Source: an uncultured Bacteroidota bacterium
Lineage (GTDB): Bacteria > Bacteroidota > Bacteroidia > Chitinophagales > LD1
DNA: 64,000 nucleotides
Direction: 5' to 3'
NCBI GenBank assembly: GCA_903919075.1
Contig: CAIXGR010000022.1
Location: forward strand, 1 to 64,000
Of this stretch, positions 46,056 to 55,278 are shown in pieces. The position numbers and the translations under genes are program-made. Each line of letters begins with the position of its first letter. The first letter of the stretch is position 1. The notes under the pieces are model-generated. The model saw only the letters and a list, made by a program, of their open reading frames with translations. It was not told the origin of the DNA and did not search any database.

Positions 46056-47555
46056 ATGAAAAGTAGATTTTTACTCGGCGTTATGATACTGGTTGCAAGT
46101 TCTTCGGCTTTTGCCGAAACAGACAGTACTGCTGTTAAAAATGCAACTGCTAGTGCTGTGCCCACACCGCATACCACCTCGGTGGCTAATGAAAAGGTGA
46201 GCGAAATGGGACATAATTTTGTAGATGCCTTTTTAGATAAAAAGAAACATCAAAAGCAGCGCGATACTACTGCTACAGCCGAGCCATTTTCGCAATATGA
46301 CCTTACGTGGATGAATGGAAATGACCGCAGGAAAAGCGGTTCGCCTTTTGCCGGTAAGTATTTTACACCTATAGTAATGGTAGATGTGAATTATACTGCT
46401 TCAACAGCCCATCCTAAAGATAATACGGTAGTCGGTTCAACTGCATTGGCCCGTAATAATGAGGTGGAACTTTCATTGGCCTCTTTAGGTGGTGAATTCA
46501 ATTATGCCAATGTTCGGGCAAAAATTCAGTTGCAGTTTGGCACCCGTGCAACTGTAGTTCCTCGTAACGATGCTAGCTGGAACCGCGGCGGTTACGACCT
46601 CAGGTCTGCATATCAATATTTTTGCGAGGCTTATGGTGGTTATCATTTTAACGCCATGCATGGCATTAATGTTGATGCAGGTATCTTCATGTCGTACGTT
46701 GGCTTGTTCTCTTATTACAATGCCGAAAACTGGACGTATCAACCATCGTTTACATCAGATAATACACCGTGGTTTTTTAATGGTGTGCGTATTCAAATGT
46801 TTCCGAGTATGAAATTGAAACAGGAAATATGGATCATTAACGGCTGGCAAAGTTATGGCAAGTTTAATAATATGCCGGGTTTAGGCTCATCAACTTCATG
46901 GAGCCCGAAGGAAAACATACGGGTGGTATCCAATAACTATTTTGGAACTGATGTTGGCAATAATACTAAGTGTTTCCGTTTTCATAGCGACAATAGTTTT
47001 CTGTTGAGGTATTACAACAAACCGGATGGTAAATTTAGCAAAGCAGCTTTTTCTCTAACTGGAAATTTGGGCTTTCAGGAAGGCGGAGGGTTCGGTGGAT
47101 TTGGAGCCGGACTAGCGAATGGCGCCCAATCCAACTTTTTATGCTGGATGGCTTATAACAACTTATGGTTTGGAAAAGATCATTTTTCATGGTGCATAGG
47201 TGGGGGCATGATGCACAACCCCGGCCGCTACTTAGTGTTATACCCTGGCGGCGATGCTGACCCCAATATTAATCCTGCAACAGGAACAACAATTGGCACC
47301 CATCCATTTTCAGCCAATCCGGGTGATAAATTTGATGCTTGGGATATGTCTACTAGTATAAGTTGGATGCCTAACGATTTTATTACGTTCACGGCCCAAA
47401 TTGTACATCGTGAATCAAACGTGCCCTATTTTGCAGGTCCCGGTGGTGTAACTTCACCTGATGGTTATAACGGAACGCCTATTACAGGTGGATGGACGCC
47501 TGACCTTCAAAAGCAGGAAACACGCGTAATATTAGCTATGGTTGTGCGCTTATAA
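46056..47555 (+). CDS. Outer-membrane beta-barrel porin (BBP2/OmpL-like)
   Basis: Outer-membrane protein of 499 residues with a signal peptide (residues 1-20, ending SAFAE), a Thr/Lys-rich spacer, then a long barrel of alternating strands ending in VILAMVVRL, the aromatic/hydrophobic C-terminal strand pattern. It resembles the putative porin-2 (BBP2, OmpL-like) group. It lies 18 bases after kdpC and 75 before kdpD on the same strand, so it may be made together with the pump to let potassium through the outer membrane. The ion preference is unknown. Confidence 0.82.
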   Translation: MKSRFLLGVMILVASSSAFAETDSTAVKNATASAVPTPHTTSVANEKVSEMGHNFVDAFLDKKKHQKQRDTTATAEPFSQYDLTWMNGNDRRKSGSPFAGKYFTPIVMVDVNYTASTAHPKDNTVVGSTALARNNEVELSLASLGGEFNYANVRAKIQLQFGTRATVVPRNDASWNRGGYDLRSAYQYFCEAYGGYHFNAMHGINVDAGIFMSYVGLFSYYNAENWTYQPSFTSDNTPWFFNGVRIQMFPSMKLKQEIWIINGWQSYGKFNNMPGLGSSTSWSPKENIRVVSNNYFGTDVGNNTKCFRFHSDNSFLLRYYNKPDGKFSKAAFSLTGNLGFQEGGGFGGFGAGLANGAQSNFLCWMAYNNLWFGKDHFSWCIGGGMMHNPGRYLVLYPGGDADPNINPATGTTIGTHPFSANPGDKFDAWDMSTSISWMPNDFITFTAQIVHRESNVPYFAGPGGVTSPDGYNGTPITGGWTPDLQKQETRVILAMVVRL

Positions 47556-47630
47556 TTGTAGATTTTTGTAAGATATTATTATATAAAAAATAGTTAATCT
47601 AACATAGCAGCAAAGCAGTTTCAAGGAAAG

Positions 47631-48755
47631 ATGGAGGAGTCAAATAAAAATGCTGAGAAGTTTTTAGAGTTAATCCGACAGAGCAAACGCGGCAAGTTTA
47701 AACTGTATATTGGCATGAGCGCCGGTGTGGGTAAAACATACCGGATGCTTCAAGAAACCCATGCCCTGCTTAAAAATGGTGTTAATGTTAAGATTGGGTT
47801 TATTGAAACCCATAACCGGGTAGAAACTCACGCCTTGCTCGAAGGACTGCCATCCATTCCTCGCCGAAAGATATTTTATAGAGGAAAGGAATTAGATGAG
47901 ATGGATGTTCAAGCGGTTATTAATGCACACCCTGAAATTGTAATAGTTGATGAACTAGCGCACACCAATGTGGAAGGTAGTAAAAATGAGAAGCGTTGGC
48001 AGGATGTTATTGAAATTTTGAATGCCGGTATTAATGTTATCAGCGCGGTGAACATACAGCATATTGAAAGCTTGAATGATGAGATAAAGGATATAACTGG
48101 AATTGAAATTAAAGAGCGCGTGCCTGATTCTGTACTTCGCTTAGCTGATGAAGTAGTTAATATTGACCTTACTGCCGATGAATTAATTGCAAGGTTGAAA
48201 GAAGGAAAGATATACGAAAAAAGCAAAGTGGAAACCGCTTTGAGAAACTTCTTTCAGTCAGATAAAATTCTTCAGTTACGGGAGTTGGCGCTCAAAGAAG
48301 TTGCCTCGCAAGTAGAAAGGAAAATAGAAACTGAATTGCCTAAAAACAGCGGATTACGTTCTGAGCGCTTTTTAGGATGCATTAGCAGCAACCACGAAAT
48401 AGCAAGGAAGATTATCCGCAAAACTGCGAGGTTAGCTTCCTATTATAACAGCACCTGGTATGTGCTTTATGTGCAAACGCCACAAGAGGATACGGATAAA
48501 ATTCCATTAGCTGCGCAGCGGCATCTGATTAACAATTTCAAGTTAGTAACCGAGCTGGGGGGCGAAATAATAAACCTAAAAGATGAAAGCATTGCCAATG
48601 CCATTGTAAAAGTAGCGGAAGAAAAATCTATTACGACCATTTGTATTGGCAAGCCGCATATGAGCATTTGGAAAATAATTATGAGTACAACTGTGTTTAA
48701 CCAGCTATTAAATAAGTTATCGGCATCAGATATTGATATTATCATACTATCGTAA
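47631..48755 (+). CDS. kdpD: KdpD sensor half: KdpD and USP domains only, no kinase
   Basis: Cytoplasmic N-terminal part of the potassium sensor KdpD. The KdpD domain (about 20-225) has Walker A GMSAGVGKTYRM and VDELAHTNVEGSKNEKRW. A universal-stress-protein-like domain covers about 245-374. It stops before the four membrane helices, GAF and kinase domains that full KdpD (about 890 residues) would have. The stop is natural: the next gene starts 10 bases later and carries separate HAMP/PAS and kinase domains. The split is expected for this group rather than damage. No kdpE is in the window. Confidence 0.92.
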   Translation: MEESNKNAEKFLELIRQSKRGKFKLYIGMSAGVGKTYRMLQETHALLKNGVNVKIGFIETHNRVETHALLEGLPSIPRRKIFYRGKELDEMDVQAVINAHPEIVIVDELAHTNVEGSKNEKRWQDVIEILNAGINVISAVNIQHIESLNDEIKDITGIEIKERVPDSVLRLADEVVNIDLTADELIARLKEGKIYEKSKVETALRNFFQSDKILQLRELALKEVASQVERKIETELPKNSGLRSERFLGCISSNHEIARKIIRKTARLASYYNSTWYVLYVQTPQEDTDKIPLAAQRHLINNFKLVTELGGEIINLKDESIANAIVKVAEEKSITTICIGKPHMSIWKIIMSTTVFNQLLNKLSASDIDIIILS

Positions 48756-48765
48756 ATAATATAAT

Positions 48766-50448
48766 ATGAAGATTAAAACTAAAATACGTTTAGGCCTTAT
48801 CTTTTTGCTATCCATAATTATTACGCTGGCAGCAACGGGTAGCCTTTACGTTAACCGTCTTGCAGATATTTCTTCTGATATTTCAAAGGCCAACTATCAA
48901 AGCCTTGAATACGCAAAAAATATGATACAAGCATTGGATGAAGGTGATAATGATGTATCGGTAAAAAAGTTTGAAGATAATCTTAAGGCTCAGGAAAATA
49001 ATATTACTGAAGTTGGCGAAAAAAATGCAACAAAGGAAATGCGCGATATATTTGAGTTATACAAATCGGGTAAGCATGATGATAAAACCCAATCGCTATT
49101 ACGATTGAAAATATTGACTGTTCAGGACCTTAACATGCAGGCAATAGTGAAAAAAAATCAGTCGGTAACTCAAACTACAAAAAGAGTGTTCGCGTATATC
49201 ACCATTTTAGGTACACTGTGTTTTCTACTCAGTTTTACTTTTGTTATCAATTTTCCCGGTATGATAGCCAATCCGATAGCCGAACTTACTGCTGGTATAA
49301 AAGAAATTGCTAATAGAAATTATCAGTCGAGGCTAAACTTTAAAGCTAATGATGAATTTGGTGAAGTAGCAGGCGCCTTTAACGAAATGGCAAGTAAGTT
49401 AGATGATTATGAAAATAGCAACCTGAGCCGATTGATGTTTGAAAAAAAGCGGATTGAAGCTATTATCAATAACATGAAGGACGCAATAATAGGTTTGGAC
49501 GAAAAGAACAATGTGTTATTTGCTAATTCAGTAGCGTTGCAATTGTTGGGCCTGAACGAAAAGGATTTATTGAGCAAATATGCACCTGATGTGGCATTGA
49601 ACAATGATTTATTTCGCAACTTACTTGTGAAAGAGGAAAGAGAAAAGTTATTAAAAATTTATGCTGATAATAAGGAGAGCTACTTTACAAAAGAAGTGCT
49701 TGAAATTATAACCGGCGGGCAAAAAATTGGTGAGGTGATGGTTTTGCGCAACATTACCCGCTTTCAGGAATTGGATTTGGCTAAAACAAATTTCATTGCC
49801 ACAATTTCGCATGAACTAAAAACGCCCATATCTTCTATTAAAATGAGTTTGAAGTTATTGGATGATGAGCGTGTGGGAAAAGTAAATGAGGAACAGAAGA
49901 AACTGATTGATAATATAAAAGGCGATAGCCAGCGCTTATTAAAGATAACTACAGAATTGCTGGACATGGCACAGGTTGAAAGCGGCCATATTCATTTAAG
50001 TATTCAGCCCGTTGCGCCCGCGCAAATAGTAGAGCAAGCTGTAGGTGCAGCGCATTCTCTTGCTGAACAGAAAGGAATTACAATTGAAAAGCAATTAGCT
50101 GAAGGCCTTCCATCGATAAAAGTTGATGCGGAGAAAACATCATGGGTGTTACTTAATTTTCTGACCAATGCTATTCGTTATTCCCCCGAACGTTCAAAAA
50201 TAACCATCAATGTTGTACAGAAGGAAAACTCAATTATCTTTTCAGTAAAAGATATGGGACCTGGCATTGAAGAAAAATACTACGCGCGATTATTTGAAAA
50301 ATTCTTTCAGGTGCCAGGTTCTTCATCGGGCGGAAGTGGCATGGGTTTAGCCATCTCGAAAGAAATTATAGAAAAACAAGGGGGTAAGATAAGCGTAGAA
50401 AGTGAGCCGGGTAAAGGCAGCGCCTTCAGTTTTGAGTTAGCCGTGTAA
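48766..50448 (+). CDS. HAMP/PAS sensor histidine kinase paired with the KdpD half
   Basis: Membrane kinase of 560 residues: helices at about 8-28 and 141-165 with a short extracytoplasmic part, HAMP (NPIAELTAGIKEIANRN), PAS (about 228-330), HisKA with His349 in ISHELKTPIS, and HATPase_c with NFLTNAIRYSP, DMGPGIEEKY and GSGMGLAIS boxes. It starts 10 bases after the KdpD half and may supply the kinase activity that half lacks. No response regulator follows; the nearest is the NtrC-type protein upstream of kdp, which has its own kinase. Two kinases may therefore feed one regulator. Confidence 0.88.
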   Translation: MKIKTKIRLGLIFLLSIIITLAATGSLYVNRLADISSDISKANYQSLEYAKNMIQALDEGDNDVSVKKFEDNLKAQENNITEVGEKNATKEMRDIFELYKSGKHDDKTQSLLRLKILTVQDLNMQAIVKKNQSVTQTTKRVFAYITILGTLCFLLSFTFVINFPGMIANPIAELTAGIKEIANRNYQSRLNFKANDEFGEVAGAFNEMASKLDDYENSNLSRLMFEKKRIEAIINNMKDAIIGLDEKNNVLFANSVALQLLGLNEKDLLSKYAPDVALNNDLFRNLLVKEEREKLLKIYADNKESYFTKEVLEIITGGQKIGEVMVLRNITRFQELDLAKTNFIATISHELKTPISSIKMSLKLLDDERVGKVNEEQKKLIDNIKGDSQRLLKITTELLDMAQVESGHIHLSIQPVAPAQIVEQAVGAAHSLAEQKGITIEKQLAEGLPSIKVDAEKTSWVLLNFLTNAIRYSPERSKITINVVQKENSIIFSVKDMGPGIEEKYYARLFEKFFQVPGSSSGGSGMGLAISKEIIEKQGGKISVESEPGKGSAFSFELAV

Positions 50449-50467
50449 AAGAAAAAATAGTCATCCG

Positions 50468-52717
50468 TTACCATGAAAACGAAACTGACAGGCTTGGCAA
50501 TATTGGTAACTGGTTAACACGTGTGTAAGCAACAGGGTCAAAATAAAAAATATTCTTCCTGTCAAGCATGTTTGAAATGCCTGCAATTAATTCAATTTTC
50601 ATTCTTGGTTTAAATGCGAATGCCTTCTTTAACTCTAGGTCTAAGCGACTGTACGCCGGCAAGCGTCCTCCATCAATTTGCGAAGCGTATACTACACCCA
50701 ATTTGCCATTATTAGCATTAATGTTGGTGCCAATGCCATTAGAGAACGGATTATACTCGTAGAAAGATTGTGTTTTTGTGAATGGGAAACCACTTCCAAA
50801 ATTCCAGCGCGCACTTAACTCCCAATCTTGTTTTTTGCCAAACTTGTACGCTATTATTAAATTTAGATTGTGTCTTCTATCGTAGTAGGGTGGATATACT
50901 TGCAAACTATCATTTCGGTTGGTCCAGGCAAGAGAATAGGTGCCGTAGGCAAAAAATCTTTTCCATTGCCATTTTACGAGAAAATCAACCCCGTATGCGT
51001 TTCCTTTTTCAAGTATAAAATTTGGGTCTTCGGTAAATTGCTTGTACTTATTTAAATCTAATGTATGCCAGAAATACTTATAATACGGTTCAACATTTAT
51101 AGTTATATTTTTCGGAAGGTCAATTTCAAAACCTAAAATTGCGTCAACACTCCTTTGCAAATTGTGCGCATTTCCGGTTGAATGTAAAGCAGTTTCGTTA
51201 GTGCCGGTTACGAAACCTGTAAATAAGTCAACAACATCCTGGTTATTTACAGCGCTAACAATATTTTGCGAATACAAACCGGAAGCCATTTTTATACGAA
51301 ATTTATCGGTAACATTATATTTCATGCTTAACCGGGGTTCAGGCGAAACAGCACCTATTACACCATAATATTGAAAACGCGCACCGGCTTCAATAACAAA
51401 CTTCTTTACGTATTTATGAAAAGTAAAATAAGCATCTAAATCGGTTGAATTCTGATTCTGGTCTATGTTGTTGCCAAATGTATTTGTAAAAGAAAAATCC
51501 GTTTTGGTTCCTTCTACCGCTAAGCCGTATTTCAATTCGCCCTGATTAACGTAATAGCTAAAATCCATACCCACATTAAAATCACCAATCATGCTTGAGC
51601 GGGGTATGTTATCAGGTTCATTTAAGGCAATAGAATACTGCGAATAGCTAACGTGCGTATTAAAGAATAAGTTTGAATTTTTGGGAACTGCCATAAAATT
51701 AGCGCCAACCCCGAATGTGTTCCAACTGTAATCGGCAGTAGAAAAATTTGCATTATCCCTATAATTGAAACCGGTTACACTAAACTTGTTGCCATAGTTG
51801 GTATTAAGCGTAAACTTTCCGAAAAAGTCGTAGAAACTATAAGGCAAGCTATTTGCGTATGGATAAAATATTTTCGAACTCTCGTTCAAATATGAAATTT
51901 TTGAGCTTAAAATAAGCGAGGCGCTGGTATTGTGGCCCTCTTTAAGTTTTATAATTGGTATTTCAAGCAAGGCATGGGCTGTAAATGGGCTGGCGCTTAC
52001 TTTGCCGCTAAAATCTTTTTGGTTGCCATCCCTTGTGCTTACATCAACAACAGCACCTGTTCTGGTTCCGTATTGCGAAGGGAAACCACCGGTATAAACA
52101 TCAACGTTTTTTACTATATCAGTTTCATACACTGAAAAAAGGCCAACGGAGTGAATTGGGTTATAAATCTGTATTCCATCAAGTAAAAATCGGGTTTGCA
52201 CTTCGGTTGCGCCTCTAATAATTATTTGCCCACCCTGGTCGCCGGTAGAAATAATTCCGGGCATTACCGGTAGATACTGTGCTATATCTGCCTCTCCACC
52301 TACCGATGGTATACGGTTTATTTCAATTGGGGTAACTGTGATTACCGATACGCGGGTTTCGGTTTGCTTTTGCTGTTTTTCCCCGCTAATTTCAACACCT
52401 TGTAGCTCTACAGATTTTACATTAATAAAAATCTTAACGTTAGAAGTTTGATTCTTTTTAACTTCAACGGGTATAGTTTGGGCTTCGTAGCCTATATAAG
52501 TAGCTGTAAGTTTATATTCACCGACTGGTAGATTAGGAATGCTAAAAAAGCCGCGGTCATCGGTAGCCGCACCAAATTCGGTTCCTTCAACCTTAACACT
52601 ACCAAAGGGAATTCCTTCGCCATTGGCTTTGTCCAAAATAAAGCCCTTTACAGAGCCTTTTTGTGCGAAACCAATAATTGCAACAAAAACTAAAATTGCG
52701 GTAAAAACGTTTTTCAT
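50468..52717 (-). CDS. TonB-dependent receptor with carboxypeptidase-regulatory domain
   Basis: Outer-membrane active transporter. A signal peptide (residues 1-18) is followed by a CarboxypepD_reg-like beta domain (about 22-105, GFILDKANGEGIPFGSVKV) and the plug domain (about 115-230, with GDQGGQIIIRGATEVQTRFLLDG shown in part: GGQIIIRG). A 22-strand barrel of about 500 residues follows, ending SFSW. The 749 residues are complete. Unlike SusC it lacks a SusD partner, so it is probably an import or siderophore-type receptor. The substrate is unknown. It converges with the kdp kinase gene. Confidence 0.9.
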   Translation of the reverse strand: MKNVFTAILVFVAIIGFAQKGSVKGFILDKANGEGIPFGSVKVEGTEFGAATDDRGFFSIPNLPVGEYKLTATYIGYEAQTIPVEVKKNQTSNVKIFINVKSVELQGVEISGEKQQKQTETRVSVITVTPIEINRIPSVGGEADIAQYLPVMPGIISTGDQGGQIIIRGATEVQTRFLLDGIQIYNPIHSVGLFSVYETDIVKNVDVYTGGFPSQYGTRTGAVVDVSTRDGNQKDFSGKVSASPFTAHALLEIPIIKLKEGHNTSASLILSSKISYLNESSKIFYPYANSLPYSFYDFFGKFTLNTNYGNKFSVTGFNYRDNANFSTADYSWNTFGVGANFMAVPKNSNLFFNTHVSYSQYSIALNEPDNIPRSSMIGDFNVGMDFSYYVNQGELKYGLAVEGTKTDFSFTNTFGNNIDQNQNSTDLDAYFTFHKYVKKFVIEAGARFQYYGVIGAVSPEPRLSMKYNVTDKFRIKMASGLYSQNIVSAVNNQDVVDLFTGFVTGTNETALHSTGNAHNLQRSVDAILGFEIDLPKNITINVEPYYKYFWHTLDLNKYKQFTEDPNFILEKGNAYGVDFLVKWQWKRFFAYGTYSLAWTNRNDSLQVYPPYYDRRHNLNLIIAYKFGKKQDWELSARWNFGSGFPFTKTQSFYEYNPFSNGIGTNINANNGKLGVVYASQIDGGRLPAYSRLDLELKKAFAFKPRMKIELIAGISNMLDRKNIFYFDPVAYTRVNQLPILPSLSVSFSW

Positions 52718-52840
52718 GGTCCAATTATGAAGGGCGCAATTTATAAAAAAATTGACCGGAATAAGGCTAATGGTTAGTTAACAATAATATGGATTTTCGG
52801 GCGGCGATTTAAGACTGGTACATTTCTTCTTTCCTATAGT

Positions 52841-54352
52841 CTAAACTTTATAAACCACATCCAAGTATTTTTTCAAAATATCACTTACAATACCCCTAAA
52901 AGGTAATGAAGACGCCATACCGTATACTGGTGCCATACCATCTTTGCTGCCGGGGTTGGTTTTTACATAAGCTACTGAGTCTTTCAAGTCTTGTATAAAT
53001 CTCTCCGCCACCCCTGGCTGTGTTTGCCGAAGGGTTAAAGCAAGATGGAAGCAGGCAGGTTTATGCAGCCCATTTAAATTCCAGCCCTTTTTAGTCATTT
53101 GGTCCAACACTTCATAAATATTAAGCGAATCGCTGGCTATGGCGAATATCCATAGCGGCTCGCCCAATATTTTCAATTCGGGTATAGATAGTATTCCTGC
53201 TTTTATTTTATCTGCTGTTTCGAGAATGGCTTTTGTGGCCTGTAGGTAACCCTCCTCTCCCATTGCCAACATAGCTGCCCAACATGCTGCGCTTAAAGCA
53301 CCGGGACGGCTACCAGCAAGCGTAGGAGAAAAATATAGTCCTCCGGGCCATTCGGTGGATGTATAGAATTGATAATGTCGAAGTGCTTCATCTCTGTATA
53401 ATACTACTGAAGTACCTTTTGCTGCGTAGCCGTATTTGTGTGTATCAACACTCATAGACGTAACGCCGGGCAGGCGAAAATCTACCACTGGCACTTTGTA
53501 CCCCAACTTTTCGGCAAATGGAACTACAAAGCCACCAAGACAACAATCGGTGTGAAATCCGATTTTATGTTTTAGGGCTATATCTGACAACTCTTTGATA
53601 GCATCGAATGTGCCGTGAGGAAAAGAAGGCGCAGAGCCAACTATAACTATGGTGTTATTATTAATTGCACGTTTTACTGCATTTACATCAACTGTATAAT
53701 TACCAGTAACAGCGATTTTAACCTGTTTGATATTAAAGTATTGAGAAGCTTTGTCGAACGCGGCGTGGGCGGTAACCGGTACTATCATCTCCGGCTCAGT
53801 AATACCTCTTTCTTCCCGTGCTTTGTCGCGGTAGGTTTTCATGGCAAGCAAAATGCTTTCTGTCCCACCGCTGCTAACGGTTCCACAAATAGAAGAGTTA
53901 GCCCCAACCACAGTTTTGCCGTGAAGCGTTGCGACCATGGAAACTATTTCAGCCTCAAACTTGGTGGCAGAAGGAAATAAATCAGAATGTAAAGGGTTGC
54001 TTTGCGATTGTAGGGCGTAGACTTTATTCAAAAAATCAATATGCTCTTGCGAGCCGTGGTAAATTCCTCCGCTTACGTAGCCATCTTTCCATTTCCCGCT
54101 TTCTAATTCATTCATTTGCTGAATGTCGGCCAGTATTTTTTCGCGGTTTAATCCCGTCGCAGGAAGAATTGGGTATTTATCAAACTTATCGCTGTAGGGT
54201 TTTAAACTGTGTTCAAGCACATGCATCACCTTTTCATTCTCAGCATCAATCATTTTTTTTACTGAGGGAATTTTCTTCATCCGTTTTTCGATAAAACGGG
54301 CTAGCGAAGCCGGCAACCAGCTAAGTTTTCCGGTAATTTCCTCAATATTCAT
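52841..54352 (-). CDS. Sphingosine-1-phosphate lyase-like PLP enzyme
   Basis: Pyridoxal-phosphate enzyme of the group II decarboxylase/S1P lyase family. In eukaryotes the lyase cleaves sphingoid-base phosphates to a fatty aldehyde and phosphoethanolamine. The PLP lysine is Lys306 in VDTHKYGYA, and the family stretches SSGGTESILLA, SAHAAFDKA, PHGTFDAI and TLAGSRPGALSAACWA all match. The 503 residues lack the N-terminal membrane anchor of yeast and animal enzymes, giving a soluble form. Bacteroidota make sphingolipids, so breakdown of sphingoid phosphates is a plausible role. A related amino-acid decarboxylase activity is the alternative. Confidence 0.85.
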   Translation of the reverse strand: MNIEEITGKLSWLPASLARFIEKRMKKIPSVKKMIDAENEKVMHVLEHSLKPYSDKFDKYPILPATGLNREKILADIQQMNELESGKWKDGYVSGGIYHGSQEHIDFLNKVYALQSQSNPLHSDLFPSATKFEAEIVSMVATLHGKTVVGANSSICGTVSSGGTESILLAMKTYRDKAREERGITEPEMIVPVTAHAAFDKASQYFNIKQVKIAVTGNYTVDVNAVKRAINNNTIVIVGSAPSFPHGTFDAIKELSDIALKHKIGFHTDCCLGGFVVPFAEKLGYKVPVVDFRLPGVTSMSVDTHKYGYAAKGTSVVLYRDEALRHYQFYTSTEWPGGLYFSPTLAGSRPGALSAACWAAMLAMGEEGYLQATKAILETADKIKAGILSIPELKILGEPLWIFAIASDSLNIYEVLDQMTKKGWNLNGLHKPACFHLALTLRQTQPGVAERFIQDLKDSVAYVKTNPGSKDGMAPVYGMASSLPFRGIVSDILKKYLDVVYKV

Positions 54353-54367
54353 TAGTGCTAATTATGG

Positions 54368-55168
54368 TTATTGGAAGTTGATGGTTTCAAGACCCTGACC
54401 GGCAGCAAGTAATTCGGCAATGTCGAACACCTTCACCTGTTGTTGTTTTTCTTTGGCTTTTACGCCGTCGGTAAGCATGGTATTGCAAAAAGGGCAGGCC
54501 GAAGCTACAATTTGAGCTTCAGTTTCTACGACCTCTTCAATTCGGGCAATGTTTATGCGTTTTGCACCTGGTTCATCCTCCTTAAACATTTGCGAACCAC
54601 CTGCACCGCAGCATAAACCTTTGGTGCGGCAACTCTTCATTTCAACCAGGTCGGCATCTAACTGTTCAAGCACTTTTCGGGGGGCTTCGTATATTTCATT
54701 TGCCCTTCCTAAATAACATGAATCGTGATATGTTATCTTCTTGCCTTTGAATACATTAGCATCGGTCATTTTAATCCTTCCTTCATTTATTAATTGCTGC
54801 AAATATGTGGCGTGATGAAGCACCTCGTAATTACCACCAAGCGATGGATATTCGTTCTTTAAAATATTAAAGCAATGTGGGCAGGTAGCTACTATCTTTT
54901 TAACGCCGTAGCCATTTAATATTTGTATGTTTTGCAGGGCCAGCATTTGGTAAACAAATTCGTTGCCTGCCCGTTTGGCGGGGTCGCCATTGCAGCTTTC
55001 TTCGGTGCCTAAAACGGCAAATTTGATATTGAGGTGGTTCAGAATTTTTACAAATGAGCGCGTAATTTTTTGCGCCCGCTGGTCGAAACTTCCGGCACAA
55101 CCTACCCAAAAAAGCACTTCGGGGGTTTCGCCGTTAGCGGCATATTCGGCCATTGTTTTAACTTCCAT
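54368..55168 (-). CDS. Iron-sulfur/disulfide reductase-type subunit (CCG-domain)
   Basis: Soluble protein of 266 residues with two Cys-rich CCG-type repeats. The first has ESCNGD and CPHC in the order usual for this family and the second SCYLGR, GLCCGAGG and CPFC. Repeats of this kind hold unusual iron-sulfur clusters in HdrB, GlpC-C and succinate:quinone reductase E-type subunits. The gene lies 110 bases downstream of the membrane iron-sulfur gene on the same strand. Together they look like a quinone-linked oxidoreductase, possibly with an acyl-CoA dehydrogenase or glycolate/lactate donor encoded elsewhere. Confidence 0.87.
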   Translation of the reverse strand: MEVKTMAEYAANGETPEVLFWVGCAGSFDQRAQKITRSFVKILNHLNIKFAVLGTEESCNGDPAKRAGNEFVYQMLALQNIQILNGYGVKKIVATCPHCFNILKNEYPSLGGNYEVLHHATYLQQLINEGRIKMTDANVFKGKKITYHDSCYLGRANEIYEAPRKVLEQLDADLVEMKSCRTKGLCCGAGGSQMFKEDEPGAKRINIARIEEVVETEAQIVASACPFCNTMLTDGVKAKEKQQQVKVFDIAELLAAGQGLETINFQ

Positions 55169-55226
55169 AACTGTAGTTTAAATTCACGTTTCAAATTCTA
55201 AACTTCTCGCTCCCCGCACCCTCTGA

Positions 55227-55240
55227 CTCCCTAAAGGGAG
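55227..55240. repeat. Intergenic palindrome (CTCCCT-AA-AGGGAG)
   Basis: A 14-base inverted repeat lies in the gap between the two iron-sulfur genes, flanked by repeated CTCCCCGC (about 55209 and 55246). The core CCCTnnAGGG matches that at 5892-5901. It may form a small hairpin in the mRNA; no T tract follows. Confidence 0.45.
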
Positions 55241-55278
55241 AACAGCTCCCCGCAAATACACAAACTATAAACCTGCTA

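Noticed and set aside
47631-48755. kdpD as a truncated pseudogene
   Set aside because: It ends cleanly after the USP domain and is followed by a different kinase with its own membrane helices, an arrangement that looks organised rather than decayed.
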